The notes under the pieces: generated by a model
What the model was told of the DNA's origin: nothing
What the model saw: only the letters and a program-made list of their open reading frames with translations
Database searches by the model: none
NCBI GenBank assembly: GCA_902798755.1
Contig: CADBYC010000004.1
Coordinates: 1 to 64,000 of the forward strand
Direction of reading: 5' to 3'
Origin: an uncultured Ruminococcus sp.
GTDB lineage: Bacteria; Bacillota; Clostridia; Oscillospirales; Acutalibacteraceae
DNA: 64,000 nucleotides
Made by a program: the position numbers and the translations under genes
Shown here: piece after piece, positions 15,793 through 24,796 of the stretch
How the letters are laid out: each line of letters opens with the position of its first letter
How positions within the stretch are numbered: position 1 is the first letter of the stretch

Positions 15793-17211
15793 TTATTCTG
15801 CTATTTCTCCCGTGAGGATCCAGTTCCTTGCCCGGGTGATCTTTACGTTGTGGAAGTCGCCGATCAGGCTGTCGTCGCCGTCGAATTCGACGATGATATT
15901 GCCCGAGGTCCTGCCGCAAAGCCTGCCCTCTTTCTTCGCCTTTTCTTCGACGAGCACCTTCTCGACTCTGCCGACCATAGAGGCGCACCGCTCGGCGGCG
16001 ATCTCCTCCTGTACGGCTAAGAGCTCTCTGAACCACTTGCCCTTTTCTTCATCGGAAACGGGGTCGTCCATAGAGGCGGCGGGGGTGCCTGTCCGCGGCG
16101 AGAAGATGAAGGTGAACAGGGACGTAAAGCCCACCTCGCGGATCAGGGACAAGGTCTGTTGAAAATCCTCGTATGTTTCGCCCGGGAAGCCGACGATGAC
16201 GTCGGAGGTCAGGGACACGTCGGGGATACGCTCTTTGGCGTAGTTCACGATATCGAGGTACTTTGCGCGGTCATAGTGGCGGTTCATCGCCTTTAACACC
16301 CTGTCGGAGCCCGACTGGAACGGCAGGTGTAGGTGCAGGGAGATATGCTTGCTCTCGGCGATCGTGTCGATCAGCTCGCGGGTACAATCCTTCGGGTGAG
16401 AGGTCATGAAGCGCAGCCAGTAGTCGCCCTCGATCCGGTCGATCTCTTTGATCAGCTGAGCGAAGGTCGGTCTCGGCTCGAGACCCTTGCCGTAGCTGTT
16501 GACGTTCTGACCCAAGAGGGTGATGTCCTTGTAGCCCTGTGCGATCATCTCTTTGGCTTCCTTGATGATGACCTCAGGCTGTCGGCTGCGTTCTCTGCCG
16601 CGCACATAGGGCACGATACAGTAAGTGCAGAAGTTGTCACAGCCGTACATGATGGGCAGCCAGCCCTTGAATTGTCCGTCGCGGCAGGTGGGGATACCCT
16701 CATAGACCTTTTTGTCGTCGTTATCACGGACAAAGACGCGCGAGCCGTCTACAAGGCTCTTGTATAACAGCTCGGGGAATTCGTGCATACAATGCGTACC
16801 GAACACCAAGCCGACGAACGGAAAGCTGTCATGGATACGCTTTGCGACATGCTCCTGCTCCATCATACAGCCGCATAAGGCGATCAATATCTGCGGATGG
16901 CGGCGCTTGAGGTTTTTCAGCGCGCCGACGTTGCCGAACACCCTGTCCTCGGCGTGCTCGCGCACGGCGCAGGTGTTGAAAAGAATGAAGTCGGCTTCTT
17001 CCGCGTTCTCCGTAAATTCATAGCCCGCGACCTTGAGCATGCCCTTGATCCGCTCGCTGTCAGCTACGTTCTGCTGACAGCCGTAGGTGCGGATATACGC
17101 GAGCGGTACGTCGCCGCGCTTGCGGATGCTCATCAATTCCGCGGTCAGGTTCAAATATTCGATTTGTCTGTCAGACATATTCACGGTTTCAGACAAGCCA
17201 TATTCCTCCAT
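15793..17211 (-). CDS. miaB: tRNA-2-methylthio-N6-dimethylallyladenosine synthase
   Basis: Radical SAM methylthiotransferase that converts i6A37 (made by MiaA) to ms2i6A37 in tRNA. Of 472 residues, the N-terminal UPF0004 domain holds TYGCQQNVADSERIKGML, FNTCAVREHAEDRVFGNVG and CGCMMEQ, whose cysteines bind the second Fe-S cluster; the radical SAM motif is CDNFCTYCIVPYVRGRERSR; a TRAM domain lies at the C-terminus. The ATG at 17211 has no good ribosome site; a TTG six codons in is preceded by GGAGG and could be the true start. The miaA-mutL-mutS neighbourhood fits. Confidence 0.95.
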   Translation of the reverse strand: MEEYGLSETVNMSDRQIEYLNLTAELMSIRKRGDVPLAYIRTYGCQQNVADSERIKGMLKVAGYEFTENAEEADFILFNTCAVREHAEDRVFGNVGALKNLKRRHPQILIALCGCMMEQEHVAKRIHDSFPFVGLVFGTHCMHEFPELLYKSLVDGSRVFVRDNDDKKVYEGIPTCRDGQFKGWLPIMYGCDNFCTYCIVPYVRGRERSRQPEVIIKEAKEMIAQGYKDITLLGQNVNSYGKGLEPRPTFAQLIKEIDRIEGDYWLRFMTSHPKDCTRELIDTIAESKHISLHLHLPFQSGSDRVLKAMNRHYDRAKYLDIVNYAKERIPDVSLTSDVIVGFPGETYEDFQQTLSLIREVGFTSLFTFIFSPRTGTPAASMDDPVSDEEKGKWFRELLAVQEEIAAERCASMVGRVEKVLVEEKAKKEGRLCGRTSGNIIVEFDGDDSLIGDFHNVKITRARNWILTGEIAE

Positions 17212-17310
17212 TTTACAGTAACCCTATTATCCGTAGTATTATATCACAAGATATCCGCCTTTTCAAGCGTTTTCACGCAATATTTTGCGATTCCTTGTCG
17301 GGGCTTGATC

Positions 17311-17342
17311 GTCGCGGCTCTTGAAAGCCGTGCAATGACGAT
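17311..17342 (-). repeat. Degenerate family B remnant
   Basis: GTCGCGGCTCTTGAAAGCCG then TGCAATGACG keeps the inner GGCT/AGCC stem and the CAATGACG end of family B but has lost the GATTGCC arm. It occupies the gap between yunB and miaB. Confidence 0.45.
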
Positions 17343-17353
17343 CGGCAGGAATC

Positions 17354-17995
17354 TCAATACCCTACTATCCCGCTGTAGGACGGCACCGTGCCGACGATGA
17401 CGGTCTGGGCGATCTCAAAGGAAGACTGCGTCGTGACGGTCTCGCCGATACGAAAGGGGCTGTAGATCAACAGCTCCACGGTCACGGTGATGGTGATATG
17501 GTGGACGGTCTGGTTGATACCCGCCGACTCAAAGGAGCTTTGGAACTCGCAGGAAACGGTCTGGGAGCTTTCGACGGAGAACGGGATCTCGGGCCCGAAG
17601 TTCGACAGAAAGACCAGCCCCGAGAAGTTGCCCAATCGGACGGCGATGCCCTGTGAGCGGGACAGCTCGTCGATACGCTCCTGCGCGCGCTGAGTGATAT
17701 AGGTCTTGACGGAGTTGATGTAGGCTGAATTCGTCGTGATGGCGGCGACGGAGCCGTTGTCATAGGCGATATCGCAGGTTTTGACGTTCTCGCTTTGCTC
17801 GCGGAGCAGATCGTCTACCGCCAATGTGACAGCCGTTTCGGACAAGGTCTGCATATCGCGGACGATGATGTCGCGGAGCTGTTCCTTAACGGCGATCTCA
17901 AAGTAGACGGTCAAAAGAATAAGCACCGCCAGAATGACGGCGATGGTCCTGCGTATCTTTCGGCGGACGGGACTGAGCTTTTTGCGGCATACCAC
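17354..17995 (-). CDS. yunB: Sporulation protein YunB
   Basis: YunB-family proteins are made in the mother cell during sporulation (SigE regulon in Bacillus) and help forespore development; the biochemical role is unknown. The protein has a basic N-terminus, one membrane segment (about residues 18-38 of the longer reading) and a domain outside with the family pattern, e.g. NSAYINSVKTYITQRAQERI, GNFSGLVFLSNFGPEIPFSV. I place the start at the GTG at 17995 because AGAGGTGAT lies at suitable distance; a GTG at 18004 adds three residues but overlaps that site. It has no operon partner; repeats surround it. Confidence 0.85.
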   Translation of the reverse strand: MVCRKKLSPVRRKIRRTIAVILAVLILLTVYFEIAVKEQLRDIIVRDMQTLSETAVTLAVDDLLREQSENVKTCDIAYDNGSVAAITTNSAYINSVKTYITQRAQERIDELSRSQGIAVRLGNFSGLVFLSNFGPEIPFSVESSQTVSCEFQSSFESAGINQTVHHITITVTVELLIYSPFRIGETVTTQSSFEIAQTVIVGTVPSYSGIVGY

Positions 17996-18114
17996 AGCGA
18001 TCACCTCTTCCCCATCTTATGCAGACAAAGGACATTGAGTGATAGATCAAACCAATTTACCGATCATCATAGCATTAATGCCTTTTCACCTAAACTCTAA
18101 CTCCTAACTCCTCG

Positions 18115-18229
18115 CAGTAGCTCTCAGCCAATCAGCGTTCGCCTGCGGCTCCGCTTCTTGGGAGAGCCTTGCATGGGTGCTGTTAGCCAATCAGCGTTCG
18201 CAGGTATGCTCCGCTTCTTGGACAGCACC
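18115..18229 (-). repeat. Family C repeats, two hairpins
   Basis: Hairpin one (18121-18166) has outer stem CTCTC/GAGAG, hairpin two (18177-18228) GTGCTGT/ACAGCAC. Both enclose the same AGCCAATCAGCG...CGCTTCTTGG core. The apex is GCC-TGC-GGC in the first and GCA-GGTA-TGC in the second, so both the outermost and innermost stems differ while remaining paired. Confidence 0.75.
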
Positions 18230-18270
18230 TCAAATCCTAACTTCTAAGTAAATACTGATTAATTATAATG

Positions 18271-18356
18271 TCATTGCGAGGGCTTTAGCCCGTGGCAATC
18301 CCACAAAGAGAGAATCCGACGTTTCTGTCCCTATTTGTGGGATTCCCACGGTCGCT
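18271..18356. repeat. Family B inverted pair
   Basis: TCATTGCGAGGGCTTTAGCC followed by CGTGGCAATCCCACAAA faces TTTGTGGGATTCCCACGGTC about 30 bases further on. The right copy is truncated after the GGTCGCTAAG portion. The ACAAA/TTTGT ends of the two arms are complementary, as in the pairs at 25173 and 27001. Confidence 0.7.
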
Positions 18357-18365
18357 AAGTCGCTC

Positions 18366-18420
18366 CACTCCTAACTCCTCACTCCTAACTCCTAACTCCT
18401 AACTCCTAACTTCTAACTCC
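18366..18420. repeat. Seven-base tandem repeat (CTAACTC)n
   Basis: About eight imperfect units of TAACTCC in tandem; a shorter run of the same unit is at 18091-18112. Simple low-complexity DNA with no coding sense, lying just before a terminator. Confidence 0.75.
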
Positions 18421-18424
18421 AAAC

Positions 18425-18457
18425 TAAAAAGCGGCACAGCCTGAGCCGTACCGCTTT
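18425..18457 (-). terminator. Rho-independent terminator after the efp operon
   Basis: On the minus strand, AAAGCGGTACGGCTCAGGCT then GTGCCGCTTTTT: a GC-rich stem (AAAGCGGYAC/GTGCCGCTTT) followed by a T-run, 30 bases past the stop of the zinc-ribbon gene. Confidence 0.8.
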
Positions 18458-18486
18458 GCGTGTCATATTGAGTTGCAGGGCGATTA

Positions 18487-18954
18487 TTACTCGTCCTTTT
18501 TGTCGTCTTCGACATCCTCGAGCGCGTCGAGATCCTCTTTGAGCTCGGAGAAATCGAACTCGATCTCAGCGCCGCAGTAGGGGCAGTCGAGACCGCCCTC
18601 GATCAGCGCGTCCTCGTCAACGATGGTAGTCTCGTTGCAGGAGGGGCAGGTGACCTCATAGTAGGGCTCGTCGTCATCGAACGGATCGTCGTCATCGTCC
18701 TCGTCGTCGTCATACTCGAAGCGATCGTCTTCCCAGCCGTAGACTTCTTCTTCTACTTCGGCAAGATCGCCGTCGATCTCGTCGACCTGGTCGCAGACGT
18801 CGTCAACGATATCTTCCATCTCGGCTACGTCATACGCCATGTCCTCGAGCAGATCGATCATCGCATTGATGACCTTGACCTCGTCCTTGTTCTCGTCGAG
18901 CTTCAAGCCCTCGGCAAGACCGCGGATATACGCGATTCTCTCAGTCAGATTCAT
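18487..18954 (-). CDS. CD1247-type acidic zinc-ribbon protein
   Basis: A 155-residue, extremely acidic protein. The N-terminus MNLTERIAYIRGLAEGLKLD matches the 'CD1247 N-terminal domain' found in Clostridia downstream of efp. A helical/coiled section (30-70) is followed by an Asp/Glu run (about 78-97) and then a zinc ribbon with CPSC and CPYC spaced about 24 residues apart. The function is not known; a regulatory or chaperone role is only a guess. It has an AGGAG site and lies 10 bases after efp, before a terminator. Confidence 0.8.
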   Translation of the reverse strand: MNLTERIAYIRGLAEGLKLDENKDEVKVINAMIDLLEDMAYDVAEMEDIVDDVCDQVDEIDGDLAEVEEEVYGWEDDRFEYDDDEDDDDDPFDDDEPYYEVTCPSCNETTIVDEDALIEGGLDCPYCGAEIEFDFSELKEDLDALEDVEDDKKDE

Positions 18955-18964
18955 GGTGATCTCC

Positions 18965-19522
18965 TTACGCTCTGCCCAGATACTCGCCGGTGCGGGTATC
19001 GATCTGGATCATTTCGCCCTCTTCGATGAAGAGCGGGACCTTGATCTCTGCGCCGGTCTCGAGGGTAGCGGGCTTGGTAGCGTTGGTAGCGGTGTTGCCG
19101 GCAAAGCCGGGATCGGTCTGGGTGACCTGCAGCTCGACAAAGTTAGGCGGCTCTACGCCGAAAACGTTGCCCTTGTAGGACAGGACCTTGCAGACCATGT
19201 TCTCTTTAACAAACTTGAAGCTGTCGCCGAGGATAGAAGCGTTGATCGGGATCTGCTCCCATGTCTCGGTATCCATAAAGTAGTACAGATCGCCGTCAGA
19301 GTAGCTGTACTCCATGTCCTTTCTGTCAATGAAAGCGGTGGGGTACTTATCGTTGGGGTTGAAGGTCTTTTCAACAACCGCACCGGTGATGACGTTTCTA
19401 ATCTTTGTTCTGACGAAAGCGGCGCCCTTACCGGGCTTAACATGCTGGAATTCGATGATGGAAACAACCTGTCCATCCATTTCAAAGGTTACGCCGTTTC
19501 TGAAATCGCCGGCAGAAATCAT
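18965..19522 (-). CDS. efp: Translation elongation factor P
   Basis: Rescues ribosomes stalled at polyproline stretches by binding between P and E sites. Length 185 residues, normal. Domain I begins [17 protein letters not shown]; the loop residue normally modified is Lys32 in PGKGAAFVR, with nearby HVKP. Domains II and III follow (for example [20 protein letters not shown]). I chose the second ATG (19522) because AGGAGG is eight bases upstream; the ATG at 19528 is too close to it. pepP-efp is a common Firmicutes order. No gene for the modifying enzyme is seen. Confidence 0.97.
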   Translation of the reverse strand: MISAGDFRNGVTFEMDGQVVSIIEFQHVKPGKGAAFVRTKIRNVITGAVVEKTFNPNDKYPTAFIDRKDMEYSYSDGDLYYFMDTETWEQIPINASILGDSFKFVKENMVCKVLSYKGNVFGVEPPNFVELQVTQTDPGFAGNTATNATKPATLETGAEIKVPLFIEEGEMIQIDTRTGEYLGRA

Positions 19523-19569
19523 AATCATTTCCTCCTAATGTCTTAATTAAAGAGCCCAAAATCAGAATC

Positions 19570-19761
19570 GGTTGAGATTGCCGCAGGCTTCGCCCTCGCA
19601 ATGACAATGATAATGACGGACCTTATCTTGATTATTATACAGGGAAAGTACGGAAAAAGTCAATACTTTCAGGGAATTATCTTGCGAATTCGGTCGAGAT
19701 TGCCACAGGCTTTGTATTCGCAACGATAAATATAGTCAGATTGCCACAAGCTAAGGCTCGA
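19570..19761 (+). repeat. Three family B copies in the pepP-efp gap
   Basis: A copy at 19570-19606 (GAGATTGCCGCAGGCTTCGC then CCTCGCAATGAC), a diverged copy at 19692-19727 (GAGATTGCCACAGGCTTTGT then ATTCGCAACG) and a truncated third at 19738-19761 (AGATTGCCACAAGCTAAGGC). All are in the same orientation. The rest of the 240-base gap is AT-rich. Confidence 0.7.
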
Positions 19762-19765
19762 CAGA

Positions 19766-20830
19766 TCAAATGATCGTGAGCTCCTTGGGGATCTGAGCGA
19801 GATCGACGGGGGTATTGCCCTTGACGAGATACATATCCTCGATCCTCACGCCGAATCTCCCCGGAAGATAGATGCCCGGCTCGTCGGTGATGACCATATC
19901 GTCGCGCAGGACGGTATGGTTCGTTTTGTATACCGTGGGGGCTTCGTGGATATCGAGACCTACGCCGTGACCGGTGCTGTGACCGAAGTACTCGCCGTAG
20001 CCGCTCTTTTCGATAAGATCGCGCGCGGCAATATCGACGTCGGCGGCGGTATTGCCCGCCTTGATCGCCTGCTCTGCTTTCAGGTGCGCCTGCAGGACGG
20101 TGTCGTAGATCATGCGCATTTCATCCGTCGCGCTTTTTACGGCAACGGTACGGGTCATATCGCTGTGATAGCCCTCATACACCGCGCCGATATCGAAGGT
20201 GAAGAAGTCGCCCTCTTTGACGACCCTCTCCCCCGGTACGCCGTGCGGCAGGGAGGTATTCTCGCCCGTGATGCAGATCAGATCGAACGCCACTCTCTCG
20301 CCGCCGTAGAGCTTGATCAAATGCTCGAGCTCCACCGCGACCTTGCGCTCTGTTACGCCGGGTCTCAAAATATTGAGTACCTCTGTGTAGGCGCGCTCGG
20401 TGATACGCTGGGCGGTGATGATCTTCTCGACCTCGTCAGCCGATTTGATCGTGCGCATTTCAATGAGCTTTTCGGACAATCCCTCGGTCAAGACCTGAGG
20501 GATCAGCGCCTGCTGCAGCTCGTTGCAGTAGGCGACAGTCACGCTCTCGTCCTCGATACAGACGGATTGAATATTCTCCTGAAGAAAAATATGGTTCAGA
20601 TCGTCAATGAGCCGTGTACAGCGCACGACCTCGCACGGCGGCTGTACCGCCCTTTGAGCCGCTTCATAATAGCGGAAATCGACCATGAGGATCAGGCGGC
20701 TTTTTGTCACAACGACAGCGCCCGCGGAAGCCGGAAAGCCGCTGAGATAGCGGCGGTTGACGTCGCTCGTTATCAGCAGAGCGGTCCTCTCGTCGGGCAG
20801 AAGCTCGCGCAATAATGATAGATCCGGCAT
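19766..20830 (-). CDS. pepP: Xaa-Pro aminopeptidase/dipeptidase (M24 family)
   Basis: Metallopeptidase that releases residues next to proline. The 354-residue protein has an N-terminal creatinase-like domain (1-125) and a C-terminal pita-bread domain with the dinuclear metal ligands visible: DIGAVYEGYHSDMTRT (two Asp), STGHGVGLDIHEAP (His), VITDEPGIYLPGRFGVRIED (two Glu). GGCGGTGA precedes the ATG. It precedes efp as in many Firmicutes; aminopeptidase P and prolidase types cannot be told apart with certainty here. Confidence 0.92.
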   Translation of the reverse strand: MPDLSLLRELLPDERTALLITSDVNRRYLSGFPASAGAVVVTKSRLILMVDFRYYEAAQRAVQPPCEVVRCTRLIDDLNHIFLQENIQSVCIEDESVTVAYCNELQQALIPQVLTEGLSEKLIEMRTIKSADEVEKIITAQRITERAYTEVLNILRPGVTERKVAVELEHLIKLYGGERVAFDLICITGENTSLPHGVPGERVVKEGDFFTFDIGAVYEGYHSDMTRTVAVKSATDEMRMIYDTVLQAHLKAEQAIKAGNTAADVDIAARDLIEKSGYGEYFGHSTGHGVGLDIHEAPTVYKTNHTVLRDDMVITDEPGIYLPGRFGVRIEDMYLVKGNTPVDLAQIPKELTII

Positions 20831-20842
20831 TTGCTCACCGCC

Positions 20843-21415
20843 TTACATCAATTCGTAATTGATGGACGCGATATTGAAATCCCCATCATAGGTGATGCGG
20901 GTGTGGTAGCCGTCCTCGGTATAGTGATCGGTCGTAAGATCGGTGCTCGAGCTGTCGACAAGGAACGGGAAGAAGCAGGTCGGATCGACGGTCTGGACCG
21001 CGGACACAGGATCGCCGACCTTGAGCTTGTCAAACTTGCCGCGGGTGGGCGTGATGCGGTACATGGAGCGCAGGCGGTCAGCCTTGACCCACTTGCCGTC
21101 GTTATCAAAGCGCAGAACCAGCGCGCGGGTGTTGCCCGTATAGATCACGCGGTAGCCGTCGTCGTCCTTTCTCAGGCACTTGATCTCGTTAGCGTCGTTG
21201 AGCTGTTTCACATCAGAGCCGTCGAGCATATCCTGATAGATCTTCTCAAGGTCGCTGTCCTTGCGGATCTCGGTATTCAGCTCGATCGCGCTGCGGGTCG
21301 TATCGGACAGAGCGACAGGGAAATTCGGCTCCTTCTTGTCGCAGCCCGCAAGACACGCGGACAGCAGGACGACGGCACAGAGCAACAGCAGGATCGGGGT
21401 TTTGATCAGTTTCAT
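20843..21415 (-). CDS. Putative lipoprotein of unknown function
   Basis: A 190-residue protein with a lipoprotein signal: basic start MKLIKTPILLLLCAVVLLSA followed by CLAGC, so either LSAC or LAGC can serve as lipobox for LspA cleavage. The mature part has the segment KFDKLKVGDPVSAV and ends with a beta-rich HTRITYDGDFNIASIN, which recalls the small SmpA/BLIP-type folds, but this is only a fold impression. I do not recognise the family. It lies 12 bases upstream of pepP and probably shares its transcript. An AGAGGTG site precedes the ATG. Confidence 0.75.
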   Translation of the reverse strand: MKLIKTPILLLLCAVVLLSACLAGCDKKEPNFPVALSDTTRSAIELNTEIRKDSDLEKIYQDMLDGSDVKQLNDANEIKCLRKDDDGYRVIYTGNTRALVLRFDNDGKWVKADRLRSMYRITPTRGKFDKLKVGDPVSAVQTVDPTCFFPFLVDSSSTDLTTDHYTEDGYHTRITYDGDFNIASINYELM

Positions 21416-21513
21416 ACTAACACCTCTTTGATAAATAGAGAGTGTAACCGTAATCGGAGCGATTATGTACGCACAGCGAAATATCGCTACCCATATCTTT
21501 TACGGTACAATGA

Positions 21514-21545
21514 CAAAAAACGGACAGGAAGAACCTGTCCGTTCG
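21514..21545 (-). terminator. Rho-independent terminator of rpsU
   Basis: On the minus strand, ACGGACAGG-TTCTT-CCTGTCCGT followed by TTTTT, nine bases past the rpsU stop codon. The stem is perfect. Confidence 0.9.
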
Positions 21546-21553
21546 TTTGTTGA

Positions 21554-21730
21554 TTATCTGTACTTACGCTTGCGAGCAGCCTCGGACTTCTTCTTACGCT
21601 TTACAGAAGGCTTCTCGTAAGCCTCTCTCTTACGAACCTCGGCGATGACGCCGGCGCGCGCGCACTGCTTCTTGAAGCGGCGAAGAGCGCTCTCTAAGGA
21701 TTCGTTTTCCTTGAGTCTTACTTCTGACAT
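21554..21730 (-). CDS. rpsU: Ribosomal protein bS21
   Basis: A 58-residue, highly basic small-subunit protein that binds near the 3' end of 16S rRNA and assists initiation. It begins [20 protein letters not shown], contains [20 protein letters not shown] and ends in a Lys/Arg-rich helix [15 protein letters not shown], the complete family pattern. A GGAGGG site precedes the ATG, a consensus promoter lies at 21784-21812, and a perfect terminator follows, so it is a single-gene unit. The gene is too short for many gene callers. Confidence 0.97.
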   Translation of the reverse strand: MSEVRLKENESLESALRRFKKQCARAGVIAEVRKREAYEKPSVKRKKKSEAARKRKYR

Positions 21731-21783
21731 TTATTTCCCTCCCATCTGTTCAAAACAGGGGTTATTCGCATAATGCTTCATTG

Positions 21784-21812
21784 ATTATACAATAATGTGC
21801 CCGAAGTGTCAA
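21784..21812 (-). promoter_or_regulatory. SigA-type promoter of rpsU
   Basis: On the minus strand TTGACA (21807-21812), 17 bases, TATAAT (21784-21789): both boxes are full consensus. Transcription would begin about 21777, giving a leader of roughly 45 bases before the rpsU ATG. Confidence 0.9.
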
Positions 21813-21888
21813 GGGTAAAGCCCCAATTTGTAGATTTTTTACAATATTCTCGTCGAATTTTCTACAAATCGGAGAACAGTAAAACGAC

Positions 21889-22145
21889 TGTGGTAATCCC
21901 GCAAAGTGATTATCCGGCGTTTTGTTCTCTGTTTGTTGAGGAGTTGTCCAAATCTTTGATTTGGCTAACAACTCCCATGCAACAGCGCTCCAAGAGCGTA
22001 GCGATTGGCTAAGCGCCACTGCTGAGGAGTTGTCCAAATCTTTGATTTGGCTAACAACTCCCATGCGACAGCGCAGGGGGAGCGTAGCGATTGGCTAAGC
22101 GCCACTGCCGGGATTGCCACGCCCCTGAAGGGGATCGCAATGACG
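21889..22145 (+). repeat. Composite of family B arms and two tandem family C units
   Basis: A degenerate B arm (GTGGTAATCCCGCAAAG, near 21889) is followed by two tandem 87-base C units starting about 21934 and 22021, then a B copy (GGATTGCCACGCCCCTGAAG then GGGATCGCAATGACG, 22110-22145). Hairpins: GAGTTGT..ACAACTC around CCAAATC/GATTTGG at 21940-21973 and 22027-22060; AGCGCT..AGCGCC around CCAA/TTGG at 21984-22017. In the second unit the last hairpin has lost its CCAA side. Confidence 0.8.
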
Positions 22146-22155
22146 TTATTTCTGT

Positions 22156-24570
22156 TTATTTCTTCACGACAATATTGACAAGGCGACCCTTGATGTAGAT
22201 CTCCTTGACGACGGTCATGCCGTCGATCGCTTCTTTGACCTTCGGCTCTGCCTTTGCCATATTGAGAACGTCCGCCTGCTCGGCGTCGGCGGCGATCTGT
22301 AACTTCGCCTTGATCTTGCCGTTGACCTGCGCGACGATCTCAATGGTGTCGTCTACGCACTTTGCTTCGTCATACTCGGGCCAGCTCGCTTCGGCGATGA
22401 TGCCGTCACCCAGACCGCATACCTCCCAGACCTCTTCGGTGACGTGGGGAGCGAACGGATTGAGCAGGATCGCGAAGACAGCGAGCTCCTTCTTTGTGAC
22501 CTTGCCGGTCGCGTAGATGGTATTGATCAGCGCCATCAAAGCGGCGATCGCGGTATTGAACTTGATGTTCTCGATATCGTTGCCGACCTTCTTGATGGTC
22601 TTGTGGAATTCTTTCTCGACCTCGGGACGGATGAAGTCGCCGTCGATCATCATATCCTGCAGATTCCAGAAACGCTCGATGAACTTGCGGCAGCCGCGGA
22701 CGGAGTTGGTGCTCCACGGAGCGGCTTTCTCAAAGTCGCCGATGAACATCTCATACATTCTCAGGGTGTCCGCGCCGTACTCGTTGACGATATCGTCGGG
22801 GTTGACGACGTTGCCGCGGGATTTCGACATCTTCTCGCCGTTCGCGCCGAGGATCATACCGTGAGAGGTACGCTTCGCGTAGGGCTCCTTGGTGGGGACG
22901 ACGCCGATATCATAGAGGAACTTGTGCCAGAAGCGGGAGTAGAGCAGGTGCAGGGTGGTGTGCTCCATGCCGCCGTTGTACCAGTCGACCTGGTGCCAGT
23001 AGTCGAGGGCTTCTTTGGAAGCAAGCGCTTCGTTATTGTGGGGATCCATATATCTGAGGTAGTACCACGATGAACCCGCCCACTGGGGCATGGTGTCGGT
23101 CTCGCGGTACGCCTTTTTACCGCAGCAGGGGCAGGTGGTCTCGACCCACTCGGTCATATTGGCGAGGGGCGATTCGCCTGTATCGGTCGGCTCATAGCTC
23201 TCGACCATCGGGAGCTTCAAGGGTAATTCGGACTCGGGGATCGGGACATAGCCGCAGTCGTCGCACTTGACGATCGGGATCGGCTCGCCCCAGTAACGCT
23301 GACGGGAGAATACCCAGTCGCGGAGCTTGAAGTTGACCTTTTGATGCCCGATGCCCTTCTCTGTGAGGACCTCGATGATTTTCTTCTTCGCTTCTTCAAC
23401 AGACAGACCGTCGAGGATATCGGAGTTGACCATGATACCTGTCGCGCAGTCGGTGAACGCCTCTTTCTGGACGTCCTCGCCGCCCTTGACGACCTCGATG
23501 ATGGGCAGGTCGAATTTCTTCGCGAACTCCCAGTCACGGGTATCGTGAGCGGGAACCGCCATGATCGCGCCCGTACCGTAGGAGATCAGGACGTAGTCGG
23601 AGATAAAGATCGGGATCTCGCGACCGTTGACGGGATTGATCGCCGTCACACCCTCGAGCATGACGCCTGTCTTATCCTTGTTCATCTCGGTACGCTCAAA
23701 GTCGCTCTTCTTCGCACTCTCGCGCTGATACGCCTTGATCGCGTCGAGATTCGTCAGCTTATCAGCCCACTTCTCGATATAGGGGTGCTCGGGAGATACG
23801 ACCATGTAGGTCGCGCCGTAGAGGGTATCGGGACGGGTGGTGTAGACCACGAGCTTGTCGCCCGCGGTGGTATCGAACTCGACCTCTGCGCCGTAGCTTC
23901 TGCCGATCCAGTTCTTCTGCTGGAGCTTGACGCGCTCGGGATAATCAACCAGGTCAAGATCGTCGATCAGACGGTCGGCGTACTTGGTGATACGGAGCAT
24001 CCACTGGCTCTTGACTCTGCGGACGACCTCGCTGCCGCAGCGCTCGCACACGCCGTTGACGACCTCTTCGTTCGCCAAAACGCACTTGCAGGAGGTGCAC
24101 CAGTTGACCGCCATCTCTTTCTTATAAGCAAGATCATGCTTGAACAGCTGGAGGAAGATCCACTGGGTCCACTTGTAGTAGTCGGGATCGGTAGTGTTGA
24201 CCTCGCGGCTCCAGTCAAAGGAGATACCGAGAGACCGGATCTGCTTTTTGAAGCGCGCGATATTGTTCTTGGTGACGATCTCGGGGTGGATATGGTTCTT
24301 GATCGCGTAGTTCTCGGTAGGCAGACCGAACGCGTCCCAGCCGATGGGATACAGGACGTTGTAGCCCTGCAGTCTGCGCTTACGCGATACGGTATCGAGC
24401 GCGGTGTAGGGACGGGGGTGTCCGACGTGCAGACCCTGACCCGAGGGGTAAGGGAACTCGATCAGGGAGTAGAACTTCGGCTTGTCCGAATTGGTCTCGG
24501 CATGAAAAACGCCCTTGTCCTCCCAGATTTTTTGCCACTTAGGCTCAACTGACTTGTGATTGTATTTCAT
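22156..24570 (-). CDS. leuS: Leucyl-tRNA synthetase
   Basis: Charges tRNA-Leu; class Ia, bacterial type, 804 residues. HIGH-type motif [20 protein letters not shown] near residue 40, zinc-finger insert ([20 protein letters not shown] near 155), the CP1 editing domain with [13 protein letters not shown], a second zinc-like cluster [16 protein letters not shown], and the KMSKS loop [18 protein letters not shown] near 600. Start at ATG 24570 with GGAGGAATTGAT; the frame continues upstream into a repeat, which I reject. No T-box leader is seen. It probably starts a unit ending at the B/C repeat composite. Confidence 0.97.
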   Translation of the reverse strand: MKYNHKSVEPKWQKIWEDKGVFHAETNSDKPKFYSLIEFPYPSGQGLHVGHPRPYTALDTVSRKRRLQGYNVLYPIGWDAFGLPTENYAIKNHIHPEIVTKNNIARFKKQIRSLGISFDWSREVNTTDPDYYKWTQWIFLQLFKHDLAYKKEMAVNWCTSCKCVLANEEVVNGVCERCGSEVVRRVKSQWMLRITKYADRLIDDLDLVDYPERVKLQQKNWIGRSYGAEVEFDTTAGDKLVVYTTRPDTLYGATYMVVSPEHPYIEKWADKLTNLDAIKAYQRESAKKSDFERTEMNKDKTGVMLEGVTAINPVNGREIPIFISDYVLISYGTGAIMAVPAHDTRDWEFAKKFDLPIIEVVKGGEDVQKEAFTDCATGIMVNSDILDGLSVEEAKKKIIEVLTEKGIGHQKVNFKLRDWVFSRQRYWGEPIPIVKCDDCGYVPIPESELPLKLPMVESYEPTDTGESPLANMTEWVETTCPCCGKKAYRETDTMPQWAGSSWYYLRYMDPHNNEALASKEALDYWHQVDWYNGGMEHTTLHLLYSRFWHKFLYDIGVVPTKEPYAKRTSHGMILGANGEKMSKSRGNVVNPDDIVNEYGADTLRMYEMFIGDFEKAAPWSTNSVRGCRKFIERFWNLQDMMIDGDFIRPEVEKEFHKTIKKVGNDIENIKFNTAIAALMALINTIYATGKVTKKELAVFAILLNPFAPHVTEEVWEVCGLGDGIIAEASWPEYDEAKCVDDTIEIVAQVNGKIKAKLQIAADAEQADVLNMAKAEPKVKEAIDGMTVVKEIYIKGRLVNIVVKK

Positions 24571-24605
24571 ATCAATTCCTCCAAACGGTTTATGGCTGTT
24601 TGATA

Positions 24606-24750
24606 GCCTCCCTTTCCTAAGGGAGGTGCCCGATAGGGCGGAGGGTTGCTGCGTAAGATACAAAAGCATCATCAATCATAATACAGTATTTCAACCCTCA
24701 GTCAGCGTGACGCAAGCGACCGCTGACAGCTCCCTTAGGAAAGGGAGCCT
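24606..24750. mobile_element. Family D variant MITE-like element
   Basis: Same plan as the 6884, 32508 and 62380 elements but with different sequences: end hairpins CCTCCCTTTCCTAAGGGAGG and CTCCCTTAGGAAAGGGAG, inner inverted repeat GGAGGGTTG/CAACCCTC, right connector hairpin GTCAGCG...CGCTGAC. No coding capacity. It lies between rsfS and leuS. Confidence 0.7.
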
Positions 24751-24796
24751 TTTGACTGCACAACACGCGTGTCCATTTTATCAAAGTGAGCCTGAT

